A stretch of DNA of 14,375 nt, from positions 2,658,767 to 2,673,141 of the forward strand of contig LATQ01000001.1 in NCBI GenBank assembly GCA_001017865.1. The letters run 5' to 3'. Below the pieces are notes generated by a model. The model had not been told where the DNA came from. It made no database searches and saw nothing but the letters and a program-made list of their open reading frames with translations. Below are positions 7,703 through 14,375 of the stretch, in pieces (positions within the stretch are counted from its first letter, which is position 1; each line of letters begins with the position of its first letter). Source of the DNA: Rhodococcus sp. IITR03. GTDB taxonomy: Bacteria; Actinomycetota; Actinomycetes; Mycobacteriales; Mycobacteriaceae. Position numbers and translations under genes: made by a program.

Positions 7703-7724
7703 CAGTACCGGTTCTGCGGTACTG
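7703..7724. promoter_or_regulatory. Inverted repeat CAGTACC-N8-GGTACTG upstream of pfkA
   Basis: Perfect 7-base arms at 7703-7709 and 7718-7724 lie 23 bases before the pfkA start, in the 103-base gap after the response regulator gene. Position and symmetry suit an operator for pfkA. A terminator for the two-component operon is less likely because there is no T-run and the stem is short. Confidence 0.4.
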
Positions 7725-7747
7725 GTCCATCCGACGGGAGGTAGTGC

Positions 7748-8775
7748 GTGACGAGGATCGGAATTCTCACCAGTGGCGGGGACTGCCCCGGTCTCAACGC
7801 GGTCATCCGCGGTGCGGTGCTCAAGGGGACCGAGGTGCACGGACAAGAGTTCGTCGGATTCCTCGACGGCTGGCGCGGTCTCGTCGAGGGCGATGTGATC
7901 CCGTTGGACCGCAGCCGTGTTCGCGGTCTCGCCCAACAGGGAGGCACGATCCTCGGCACGAGCCGGTTCGGCCCGTACCAGGGACCCGACGGCGGGGCAC
8001 AGAACATCCAGAAGACCCTCGACCGCCTCGGGATCGACGCCGTGATCGCCATCGGGGGAGAGGGCACCGCCGCGGCCTCGAAGCGGCTCTTCGGTGAAGG
8101 GATCCGCATCGTCGGTGTGCCGAAGACGATCGACAACGACCTCAGCCACACCGACTACACCTTCGGTTTCGACACGGCCGTCGAGATCGCGACGGTGGCG
8201 ATCGATCGCCTCCGCACCACCGGCAACTCCCACAAACGCTGCATGGTGCTCGAGGTCATGGGTCGGCACGCCGGATGGATCGCACTGCACGCGGGCACCG
8301 CGGGCGGCGCACACGCCATCCTCATCCCGGAACACCCCGAGAGCCTCGAACAGATCTGCGAGTGGGTGATGAGCGTCCGCAACCGCGGACGTTCGCCGAT
8401 GGTCGTCGTCGCCGAAGGCTTCACACTCCCCGAGATGGAGGAGGCATACTCCACCAAGGGACTCGACGGATTCGATCGGCCACGCCTCGGTGGGATCGCG
8501 GAGGTGCTCGCGCCGCTCATCGAGAAGCACACCGGCATCGAGGCTCGCGCGACGGTCCTCGGGCACATCCAACGAGGCGGTGTCCCCACGGCATTCGACC
8601 GGGTGCTCGCCACCCGACTCGGCATGGCGGTGACCGATCTCGTCGCCGAGGAGGACTGGGGGCACATGGTCGCACTGCACGGCACCGACATCGCCCGGGT
8701 CGATTTCGACGAGCTCGCCGAACCGAAGTACGTGCCGACGAGCGCTATCAGGAGATGCGGATCCTGTTCGGGTGA
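7748..8775 (+). CDS. pfkA: 6-phosphofructokinase (PfkA), C-terminal frameshift
   Basis: PfkA converts fructose 6-phosphate to fructose 1,6-bisphosphate in glycolysis. The repaired length of ~342 residues matches the mycobacterial enzyme. Motifs in order: GILTSGGDCPGLNAVIRG (phosphate-donor loop, residues 4-22), GGTILGTSRFG, GGEGT (103-107), VPKTIDNDLSHTDYTFGFDT with catalytic Asp129, EVMGRHAGWIAL, and VLGHIQRGGVPTAFDR. Gly at the fourth position of GGEGT suggests ATP as donor, whereas PPi enzymes carry Asp there; the PKTIDND form occurs in the actinobacterial group. GTG 7748 follows GGGAGGT at a proper distance. One base, probably C, is missing at 8739/8740; restoring it gives VPTERYQEMRILFG and TGA at 8773-8775. 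Without it the frame runs on into gatB. In mycobacteria it lies between gatA and gatB; here it is separated from gatA by ~4 kb. Confidence 0.95.
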
Positions 8776-8804
8776 GGCCGCGCGTCGGCACTCCCGAGGC
8801 CGTC

Positions 8805-8810
8805 TAAAAT
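8805..8810 (+). promoter_or_regulatory. Probable leaderless -10 box of gatB
   Basis: TAAAAT at 8805-8810 is a near-perfect -10 hexamer standing out in GC-rich DNA. Exactly 7 bases separate it from the gatB ATG at 8818, and no ribosome site is present. A transcript starting at or beside the ATG is expected. gatB can therefore be expressed apart from pfkA. Confidence 0.6.
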
Positions 8811-8817
8811 CGACACC

Positions 8818-10325
8818 ATGACTGCCTCCGTGTCCGCTGACCTGCTCGCCTACGACGACGTGCTCGCGAAGTTCGAGCCCGTGATGGGCATGGAGGTGCA
8901 CGTCGAGCTGCACACCGCCACCAAGATGTTCTGCGGCTGCCCGACCACCTTCGGCGCCGAGCCCAACACGCAGGTGTGCCCGGTCTGCCTCGGTCTGCCG
9001 GGGGCACTGCCCGTCGTCAACCAGGCTGCCGTCGAGTCCGCGATCCGCATCGGCCTCGCGCTGAACTGCTCGATCACCCCGTGGGGTCGCTTCGCGCGGA
9101 AGAACTACTTCTACCCGGATCAGCCGAAGAACTACCAGATCTCGCAGTACGACGAGCCGATCGCCACCGACGGATACCTCGACGTCGTGCTCGACGACGG
9201 CACCACCTGGCGCGTCGACATCGAGCGCGCGCACATGGAGGAGGACACCGGCAAGTCGCTGCACGTCGGTGGCGCCACCGGTCGCATCCACGGTGCGAGT
9301 CACTCGCTGCTCGACTACAACCGCGCCGGTGTGCCGCTCGTCGAGATCGTCACCAAGCCGATCGTCGGTGCCGGCGAGCGCGCCCCCGAGGTCGCCCGCG
9401 CCTACGTCACTGCCCTGCGCGACCTGCTCAAGGCCCTCGATGTCTCCGACGTCCGCATGGACCAGGGTTCGATGCGGTGCGACGCGAACATCTCGCTGAT
9501 GCCCATCGGCGCGAAGGAGTTCGGTACCCGTACCGAGACGAAGAACGTCAACTCCCTCAAGTCCGTCGAGGTCGCGGTGCGCTACGAGATGCGCCGCCAG
9601 GCGGCCGTGCTGGTCTCCGGTGGTGAGGTGATCCAGGAGACCCGGCACTTCCAGGAGGCCGACGGCACCACCTCGCCCGGTCGCCGCAAGGAGACCGCCG
9701 AGGACTACCGCTACTTCCCGGAGCCCGACCTCGAGCCGATCGCGCCGACGCCGCCTGGGTCGAGGAGTTGCGCGCGACGCTGCCCGAGCTGCCGTGGCTG
9801 CGCCGCGCCCGCATCCAGGCCGACTGGGTGTCTCCGACGAGGAGATGCGCGACCTCGTCAACGCCGGTGCGCTCGATCTCGTCATCGCGACCACCGAGGC
9901 CGGCGCCCCCGCCTCGGAGGCCCGCTCGTGGTGGGTCGCCTACCTGGCCCAGCAGGCCAACACCCGCGGTGTCGAACTCGCCGAACTGCCCATCACGCCC
10001 GAGCAGGTCGCCCGCGTCATCGCACTGGTGGCCGACGGCAAGCTGACGAACAAGCTGGCCCGTCAGGTCGTCGACGGTGTGCTCGCCGGTGAGGGCGAGC
10101 CCGACGAGGTGGTCGCCGCTCGCGGTCCTCGAGGTCGTGCGCGACGATTCGGCGCTGCAGGCCGCGGTCGACGCCGCTCTGGCCGCCAACCCCGACATCG
10201 CCGACAAGATCCGGTCCGGCAAGGTTCAGGCGGCCGGCAAGATCGTCGGCGACGTCATGAAGGCCACTCGCGGACAGGCCGATCCGGCGCGCGTGAAGGA
10301 ACTCGTCATCGCCGCGTGCAGTTGA
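8818..10325 (+). CDS. gatB: Asp/Glu-tRNA amidotransferase subunit B (GatB), frameshifted
   Basis: GatB is the tRNA-binding and kinase subunit of GatCAB; it activates the carboxylate on mischarged tRNA and amidates it with ammonia from GatA. It starts at ATG 8818. The N-terminal catalytic cradle shows [14 protein letters not shown], a zinc motif of Cys39, Cys41, Cys54 and Cys57 ([19 protein letters not shown]), [43 protein letters not shown] and [14 protein letters not shown]. The tail holds the helical and YqeY-like parts ([22 protein letters not shown]). Three indels after 9740 must be repaired: missing C at 9745-9746 ([10 protein letters not shown]), missing G at 9826-9828 (DWGVSDEEM) and one extra C at 10127-10128 (AARGLEVVRDD). 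The repaired protein is ~502 residues. Only 42 bases separate it from pfkA, but it carries its own promoter signal. Confidence 0.95.
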
Positions 10326-10336
10326 TCTTGCGCGGC

Positions 10337-10342
10337 TAGAGT
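10337..10342 (+). promoter_or_regulatory. Possible -10 box of the antiporter gene
   Basis: TAGAGT at 10337-10342 fits TANNNT and lies 8 bases before the ATG at 10351, in the 25-base gap after gatB. No ribosome site is visible. A near-leaderless start is possible but weaker than the gatB case because of the 8-base spacing. Confidence 0.35.
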
Positions 10343-10350
10343 AGCGGCGC

Positions 10351-11554
10351 ATGGACGCTGCTGTAGCCACCTCGCTGTTCTGGATCGCCGTCGCGGCGGT
10401 GCTGGCACCGCTGATCGCCGGCGCCGTTCCGCGTCGGCTGGTCCCCGAGGTCGTGCTGCTGCTGGTGGCCGGTGTCCTCATCGGTCCCTACGCGCTCGAC
10501 CTCGCGGAGACGGGCAGCGAGATCGGTATCCTGCGCGAACTCGGCCTGGGGATGCTCTTCCTGCTCGCCGGATACGAGATCGACCCCGCCGAGCTGCGCG
10601 GGCGGGGTGGGCGTCGCGCGATGTTCACCTGGTGCGTGTGCATGTTGTTGGCTCTCGGCACCGTCGCCGCACTGGGAGCGGCGGGTCAGGTGCACGCCGA
10701 GATCGCGTGGCGATCGCGCTGACGTCCACGGCGCTGGGGACGCTCCTGCCGATCCTCGCCGACCGCGGACTCGTCGCAACCCCACTCGGACGCTCGGTGC
10801 TCAACCACGGGGCGTTCGGAGAGCTGCTGCCCGTCGTGGCCATGGCGACCCTGCTCGGTGCGCGCGGCGCACTCGGCTCGCTGATCGTCCTGCTGGCGTT
10901 CGCGGTCGTGGCCGTCGTCGTCGCCGTGCTGCCGACCTGGATCCTGCGGGAGGGCTCACGGTTCACCCAGTTCGTCCGGCTCGGTTCCGACACCACCGCC
11001 CAGATCCCGGTGCGCCTGACGATGCTGCTGCTCGTCGGACTCATCGCCGTCGCGGCCGTCTTCGATCTCGACATCATCCTCGGTGCCTTCGCGGCCGGTT
11101 TCATCCTGCGCCGCACGATCCCGGCGGGCGACGAACGGCTCGAGAAGAAGCTCGATGGTCTGGGCTACGGCTTCCTCATCCCGATCTTCTTCGTCACCTC
11201 GGGCATGGCGATCGACGTCGGTGCGTCGTGAGTGCCCCGGGGATCCTGCTGGCATTCCTCGGACTGCTCGTCCTGGTGCGGGGTGTGCCGGTCTTCGTCG
11301 CATCGCGCCTCGAACGTGACGAGACCGGAAAGCGGATGTTCGGAACCGCGGAGCAGTTGCAGATCGCCCTGTACTCGACGACGGGTCTTCCCCTGATCGT
11401 CGCGGTCACGGGCGTGGCGGTGAGTGCCGACCAGATGTCGAACGCGAGCGCGTCGATCCTCGTGGCGGCGGGCGCCGTCACCGTCCTCGTGCTCCCGATG
11501 CTCGCGGGACTGCTCCACCGCACCGAACCGGTGGAGACGCCGGAGCGGGCGTGA
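10351..11554 (+). CDS. Cation/proton antiporter, CPA2 (KefB-like), frameshifted
   Basis: This is a polytopic membrane transporter of the Na+/H+ or K+/H+ exchanger fold, about 401 residues and ~12 helices after repair. It shows the repeated hydrophobic pattern of the family: VPEVVLLLVAGVLIGPYALD, LRELGLGMLFLLAGYEIDP, then LTSTALGTLLPILADRG, NHGAFGELLPVVAMATLL, DIILGAFAAGFILRRTIP and GYGFLIPIFFVTSGMAIDV. The ion cannot be told. No TrkA-N/RCK domain follows; the protein ends VETPERA. Two bases are missing: one G at 10709-10710 (AEIAWAIALTSTALG) and one base, probably C, near 11225 (VGALVSAPGILLAFLG). Without them stops appear at 10720-10722 and 11229-11231. It lies on the same strand as gatB. 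Its stop directly abuts the convergent gene's stop (11552-11557), leaving no room for a terminator between them. Confidence 0.85.
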
Positions 11555-11765
11555 TCAGTCGAATCCACCGCCACCGGCCGGGAACTGGATGCGGACGACG
11601 CGGTCGTCGTTCGGTCCCGGTTCGGAACCGGACTTGTTGACCGTCGAGACCCACAGCAGGCCGTCGGGCGACGACGCGGCGCCGCGCAGCATGCCGTAAC
11701 GGTCCTCCGCTGCGAGGACGGGCGACGCCGTGACCGCTCCGGTGCCCGGATCGGTGGCGACGACC
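11555..11765 (-). pseudogene. C-terminal fragment of a PQQ-type (glucose/sorbosone) sugar dehydrogenase
   Basis: The last ~70 residues of a soluble sugar dehydrogenase-like beta-propeller are visible: TDPGTGAVTASPVLAAEDRY, then GMLRGAASSPDGLLWVSTVN, and NDDRVVRIQFPAGGGGFD. The SPDGxLWV...NDDRVVRI pattern is typical of the final blade in the GSDH family (PF07995). The catalytic and cofactor-binding part is absent. No start or ribosome site belongs to this piece; instead the frame continues upstream into an Asp23-like protein, giving one 146-residue open frame (11555-11995). The break lies around 11755-11785. It is either a deletion in the genome or an assembly join. The TGA at 11555-11557 is adjacent to the antiporter stop. 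Confidence 0.7.
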
Positions 11766-11995
11766 GCGACGGCTTTCGCGCGGTGGTGACGTCGGCCGGG
11801 CAGGTCGCGGCCGGTGAGACGCAGGATGCCACCTCCGCTGTGCCGCACCACACCGGGAACGCCGAGCGCGGCGGCCGCGGCGATGCGTTCGATCGCACGG
11901 TCCTTGACGACGAGGCTGCCGCGTTCGCCCGGGGGAACGACCCCGGTCCCGGTGTCGTCGGATGTCCCGACGTCGGACGCGGTGGGGTCAGCCAC
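11766..11995 (-). CDS. Asp23/Gls24-like protein, N-terminal part, joined to a dehydrogenase tail
   Basis: This is the third Asp23/Gls24 (alkaline-shock, DUF322) homologue of the minus-strand cluster. GTG 11995 is preceded by GAGGAG 8 bases upstream. After an acidic, low-complexity leader it reads GERGSLVVKDRAIERIAAAA, then LGVPGVVRHSGGGILRLTGRDLPG, the usual first half of a "GxLxVKDRAxxRIA" Asp23 protein. The expected second half (beta strand plus the final helix of the fold) is missing. Near the join one reading frame gives ADVTTAR, which suits the Asp23 protein and suggests small indels here as well. The frame then enters the dehydrogenase tail. As it stands, the protein would lack half the domain. 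It lies 12 bases after the small membrane protein gene. Confidence 0.65.
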
Positions 11996-12007
11996 GGCCC
12001 CGACTCC

Positions 12008-12181
12008 TCAGCAGGCGCCGAGGTCGAGGTGGCCGTCGCGATGGGCGCCGATCGCGGCACCGAGCGCGCCGAGCAGCACGGCGAACAGCAGACCGCTGAA
12101 CCCGCCGATGATGCCGGCGAGGGCCAGGAGCAGCCCCGCGAGGAGTCCGACGACGGTGTTGCTGACGGGTGTGTGGTTCAC
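12008..12181 (-). CDS. 57-residue membrane protein of the Asp23 cluster (DUF2273-like)
   Basis: This small integral membrane protein has two hydrophobic stretches: NTVVGLLAGLLLALAGIIGG and then LLFAVLLGALGAAIGAHRDG, ending HLDLGAC. The GTG start at 12181 has an excellent ribosome site (AGAAGGAG, 7-base spacing) and overlaps the preceding gene's stop as GTGA (12178-12181). In Asp23/Gls24 clusters small hydrophobic proteins (DUF2273, AmaP) tether the soluble Asp23 proteins to the membrane, and this gene sits in the right place between two of them. I infer the same anchoring role; the DUF2273 likeness rests on size, two-helix hairpin and context. It shows no sign of an indel. Confidence 0.75.
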   Translation of the reverse strand: MNHTPVSNTVVGLLAGLLLALAGIIGGFSGLLFAVLLGALGAAIGAHRDGHLDLGAC

Positions 12182-12488
12182 GATGGGGCTCCTTCTCGTT
12201 CACCGGCGTGGACGTCTTCGATCGTCACCTGGACGGGCACGTCCACCAGCGGGGACACCCGGACGCGGACGGCGTCGGCGACGGCCGGGAGATCGGCGGG
12301 GATCCGCACGACGATGTGCACGGCGCACAGCTGATCGGTCAGCCGCACACCTTCGACCGTCGGCCGGGCAGATACGTGGCGACCTCCCCGAATGCGCCGC
12401 GGTGCAGACCCACGACGCCGGGAACGGACAGCGCGGCGTCCGCGACCAGGTCGGCCGCGTTCGCCTGCGCTGCGGATCCGGGGTTCAC
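12178..12488 (-). CDS. Asp23/Gls24-related small protein, frameshifted
   Basis: This is a ~103-residue soluble protein in the middle of the Asp23 cluster. GTG 12488 overlaps the upstream stop (GTGA, 12485-12488). It begins VNPGSAAQANAADLVADAAL, then SVPGVVGLHRGAFGEVATYL, which resembles the opening of Asp23-type proteins where a helix ends in "PGVVGLxxG". One base is missing near 12361-12367. Restoring it gives LPG-x-TVEGVRLTDQLCAVHIVVR, followed by PADLPAVADAVRVRVSPL and a final strand VQVTIEDVHAGERE, matching the strand/helix/strand end of the fold. The stop overlaps the start of the membrane protein gene. The "VRVPxDLPxVADxVR..." pattern suggests a partner of the neighbouring Asp23 proteins rather than an enzyme; no catalytic motif is visible. 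Confidence 0.7.
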
Positions 12489-12945
12489 TGCACGCGGGGT
12501 TTGGCGTCGTCGGTGAGGGCCGCGGCCTCTTCGTGGAGCATGACATCGAAGACCGTGATGTTGACCTCGGTGACCTCGAGTCCCGTCATGCGCTCGACCG
12601 CGGCGATGACGTTGTGCCGGATGGCGACGGCGAGTTCGTGCAGCGCAACGCCGTATTCGGCGACGATGCCGATGTCGATCGCGGCCTGACGCTCACCGAC
12701 CTCGACGGCGACACCCTGTCCGTGTTGATGCGCGCACCGGGGATGCGGTCGCGCAGTGCGCCCACGACGCGGGCGGTGCCGGCGCCCACCTCGATGACGC
12801 CGCTGATCTCGCGGGTCGCGAGCCCCGCGATCTTGGCCACCACCGCGTCCGCGATGATCGTGCGGCCCTGCGGGTCGGCGGGTCCGGAGGAGGTTCCGGC
12901 GCCGAACTGTATGCGGCTGATACCTGCGCCGCTGTCGCTGGTCAT
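12485..12945 (-). CDS. Asp23/Gls24 family envelope stress protein, frameshifted
   Basis: This is the first gene of the cluster, ~153 residues. Asp23/Gls24 proteins are abundant, non-catalytic and membrane-associated, and are linked to cell-envelope stress. ATG 12945 follows GGGAG four bases upstream. The core reads GRTIIADAVVAKIAGLATRE, then ISGVIEVG, the usual "VVxKIAxxATREIxGV" signature. One base must be restored at 12720-12721 (C on the plus strand) to give INTGQGVAVEVGERQAAID, then IGIVAEYGVALHELAVAIRH and a final NVIAAVERMTGLEVTEVNI. The tail is VFDVMLHEEAAALTDDAKPRVQ. Its TGA overlaps the next start as GTGA. All downstream genes are coupled this way, which supports one operon driven from the gap before 12945. 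It diverges from the ferredoxin reductase gene. Confidence 0.85.
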
Positions 12946-13023
12946 GAGGCTCCCAGGTAGGTGTACCGGTCGTGGTCCGTGCTCGATCCTGTGCTGGATC
13001 CCATTGTCCTCACGGTGCCTCGA

Positions 13024-13051
13024 ACTCTAACGGCCGACGTAGGTCTGTCGC
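13024..13051 (-). promoter_or_regulatory. Probable promoter of the Asp23 operon
   Basis: On the minus strand GCGACA (13051-13046) and TAGAGT (13029-13024) are 16 bases apart and match -35 TTGACA at four positions and -10 TANNNT. They lie about 80 bases before the first Asp23 start. The rest of the 209-base divergent gap (12946-13154) holds no coding sequence that I can support. The reductase promoter is not obvious. Confidence 0.4.
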
Positions 13052-13154
13052 CCGCCGTCGCCGTTTGGTAAGAACGTGGGACGCAGGGTGGGATGCATCA
13101 CTACCGCGCGGCACGCGCATGCGTGTCACAGACGAAGCGAAGGATGGGCCGAGG

Positions 13155-14375
13155 GTGTCGAACGAGCGGGAGACCGAGAGTACGCCGGAGCGCGTCGTCG
13201 TCGTGGGCGCCGGCCTGGCGGCGGTACGTACCGCCGAGGAGCTGCGCCGCGCCGGATACGAGGGCGAACTCGTGCTCGTCGGCGACGAGACGCACCTGCC
13301 CTACGACCGCCCGCCCCTGTCGAAGGAGGTCCTGCGAGGCGATCGCGACGACACGACCCTCCGGCCGAGCGAGTTCTTCGGTGAGAACCGCATCGAACTG
13401 ATGCTCGGTGCCGCGGCCCGCTCTGTCGACACCGCGTCGCGCACCCTCACGCTCAGCGACGGCACCGAACTCGGCTACGACGAACTCGTCGTCGCCACGG
13501 GTCTGCGGCCCCGCCGCATCCCCGGTCTGCCGGATCTTGCCGGAGTCCACGTCCTGCGGTCGCTCGAGGACAGCCGCGCGCTGCGCGAGGCGATCGTTCC
13601 GGGTGCCCGCGCCCTCGTCGTCGGCGCGGTTTCATCGGGTGCGAGGTCGCGGCGAGCCTGCGGGCGCGCGAGGTCGAGGTCGTGCTGGTCGAACCGCAGC
13701 CACTCCGCTCGCGTCGGTGCTCGGTGCCGAGGTCGGTGCTCTTGTCACCCGCCTGCACACCGCCGAGGGTGTCGACGTGCGTGCCGGCGTCGGATTGTCG
13801 GAGATCCGCGGCGACGAACGTGTCACCTCCGCCGTCCTCGGCGACGGCAGCGAGATCGACGTCGACCTCGTGGTGCTGGGCATCGGTTCGATCCCGGCCA
13901 CCGAATGGCTCGAGGGATCGGGTGTCGAGATCGAGAACGGTGTCGTGTGCGACGGCAGGGGCCGCACCTCCACCCCGCACGTGTGGCGGTCGGCGACGTC
14001 GCGTCCTGGCAGGTACCGGCCGGTGGGCGCAGGCGCATCGAGCATTGGACGAACGCCGGCGAGCAGGCATCCGTCCTCGCGAAGACCATCATGGGTGTCG
14101 AGGCCGGGGCGGCCGCGCAGGTGCCCTACTTCTGGAGCGACCAGTACGACATCAAGATCCAGGGCCTCGGTGCGGTCACCGCCGACGACACGGTGCACGT
14201 CGTACGCGACGACGGCCGCAAGTTCCTCGCGTACTACGAGCGCGACGGCAGGCTCGTCGGCGCTGTGGGGCGGCGGCCTGCCCGCGCTGGTCATGAAGTC
14301 GCGCGCGAAGATCGCGCGGGCGCCGATCGACGAGCTGCTCACCGCGGCGGTCTCGGGGAGTGGTGCTGCGCGCCG
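13155..14375 (+). CDS. NAD(P)/FAD-dependent ferredoxin reductase, frameshifted and cut by window end
   Basis: This flavoprotein moves electrons from NAD(P)H to a ferredoxin, typically for a cytochrome P450 or oxygenase. GTG 13155 (VSNERETESTPE) has GAAGGA ~10 bases upstream. The FAD Rossmann motif is VVVVGAGLAAVRTAEELRRA; then THLPYDRPPLSKEVL and YDELVVATGLRPRRIPGL. After repair the NAD motif reads VVGAGFIGCEVAASLRA, followed by GIGSIPATEWLEGSGVE and the FAD-binding HVWAVGDVAS. The C-terminal reductase domain shows EHWTNAGEQASVLAKTIMG and YFWSDQYDIKIQGLG. Indels: missing G at 13628-13629, missing C at 13700-13701, missing G at 13985-13986, extra G at 14267-14270. The GTG's own frame stays open to the window end, so the damage is easily overlooked. 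The end of the protein lies outside the window. No ferredoxin or P450 gene is visible here. Confidence 0.9.
   Translation, partial: MSNERETESTPERVVVVGAGLAAVRTAEELRRAGYEGELVLVGDETHLPYDRPPLSKEVLRGDRDDTTLRPSEFFGENRIELMLGAAARSVDTASRTLTLSDGTELGYDELVVATGLRPRRIPGLPDLAGVHVLRSLEDSRALREAIVPGARALVVGAVSSGARSRRACGRARSRSCWSNRSHSARVGARCRGRCSCHPPAHRRGCRRACRRRIVGDPRRRTCHLRRPRRRQRDRRRPRGAGHRFDPGHRMARGIGCRDRERCRVRRQGPHLHPARVAVGDVASWQVPAGGRRRIEHWTNAGEQASVLAKTIMGVEAGAAAQVPYFWSDQYDIKIQGLGAVTADDTVHVVRDDGRKFLAYYERDGRLVGAVGRRPARAGHEVAREDRAGADRRAAHRGGLGEWCCAP

Noticed and set aside
7748..8821. PfkA as a PPi-dependent enzyme or as a longer protein ending at 8821
   Set aside because: The donor-site motif is GGEGT with Gly, not the Asp typical of PPi enzymes, and the last ~18 codons are out of frame; the repaired end is ILFG at 8775.
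8155..9894. Minus-strand open frame (579 codons) opposite pfkA and gatB
   Set aside because: It lies fully antisense to two clear housekeeping genes, and the residues mirror their codon bias.
11988..12203. Arg-rich 71-codon minus-strand frame over the small membrane protein
   Set aside because: It is a shadow: the overlapping frame starting at 12181 has a strong ribosome site, coupled overlap and clear hydrophobic hairpin.
1..14375. tRNA, rRNA, riboswitch, insertion sequence, prophage or defence system
   Set aside because: I saw no tRNA-like cloverleaf, transposase, integrase, terminal inverted repeats with target duplication, reverse transcriptase or toxin/antitoxin motif on either strand.

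Overview
The window is GC-rich DNA from an actinomycete of the Mycobacteriales, most likely Rhodococcus or a close relative. The evidence is strong G/C bias at third codon positions, GTG starts, ATGA/GTGA gene overlaps, TANNNT -10 boxes placed just before start codons, and the gene order. The order ACT-domain protein (divergent), gatC, gatA, pfkA, gatB is the one I know from Mycobacterium tuberculosis (Rv3013, Rv3012c to Rv3009c), but here about 4 kb of extra genes sits between gatA and pfkA.

Layout. 1-816: 3' part of a LuxR-type regulator (+). 841-1485: ACT-domain protein (-). 1486-1851: divergent control region. 1852-3620: gatC-gatA (+). 3704-5624: lipolytic operon (-) of a secreted phospholipase A2-like protein followed by a membrane-anchored alpha/beta hydrolase. 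5729-7644: histidine kinase and NarL-type response regulator (+), divergent from the lipolytic operon. 7748-8775: pfkA. 8818-10325: gatB, with its own probable leaderless promoter. 10351-11554: CPA2-type cation/proton antiporter. 11555-12945: operon (-) of three Asp23/Gls24-like genes and a 57-residue membrane protein; the last Asp23 gene runs straight into the C-terminus of a sugar dehydrogenase. 13155-14375: NAD(P)/FAD-dependent ferredoxin reductase (+), cut by the window edge.

How the genes work together. GatCAB is the Glu/Asp-tRNA amidotransferase that makes Gln-tRNA(Gln) and/or Asn-tRNA(Asn). PfkA is a glycolytic kinase. The kinase/regulator pair is well placed to control the two lipolytic envelope proteins. 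The Asp23 set is an envelope-stress type cluster.

The dominant oddity is sequence quality. Almost every gene contains one or more single-base indels, nearly always loss of one G or C next to a short G/C run. I count about 29 (26 losses, 3 gains). Restoring these bases recovers full-length, family-typical proteins in housekeeping genes, so the shifts are much more likely sequencing or consensus errors than decay. Gene extents below are for the reconstructed genes, and indel positions are given in each entry. I found no RNA genes, CRISPR arrays, insertion sequences or phage genes, and no convincing new defence or mobile system.
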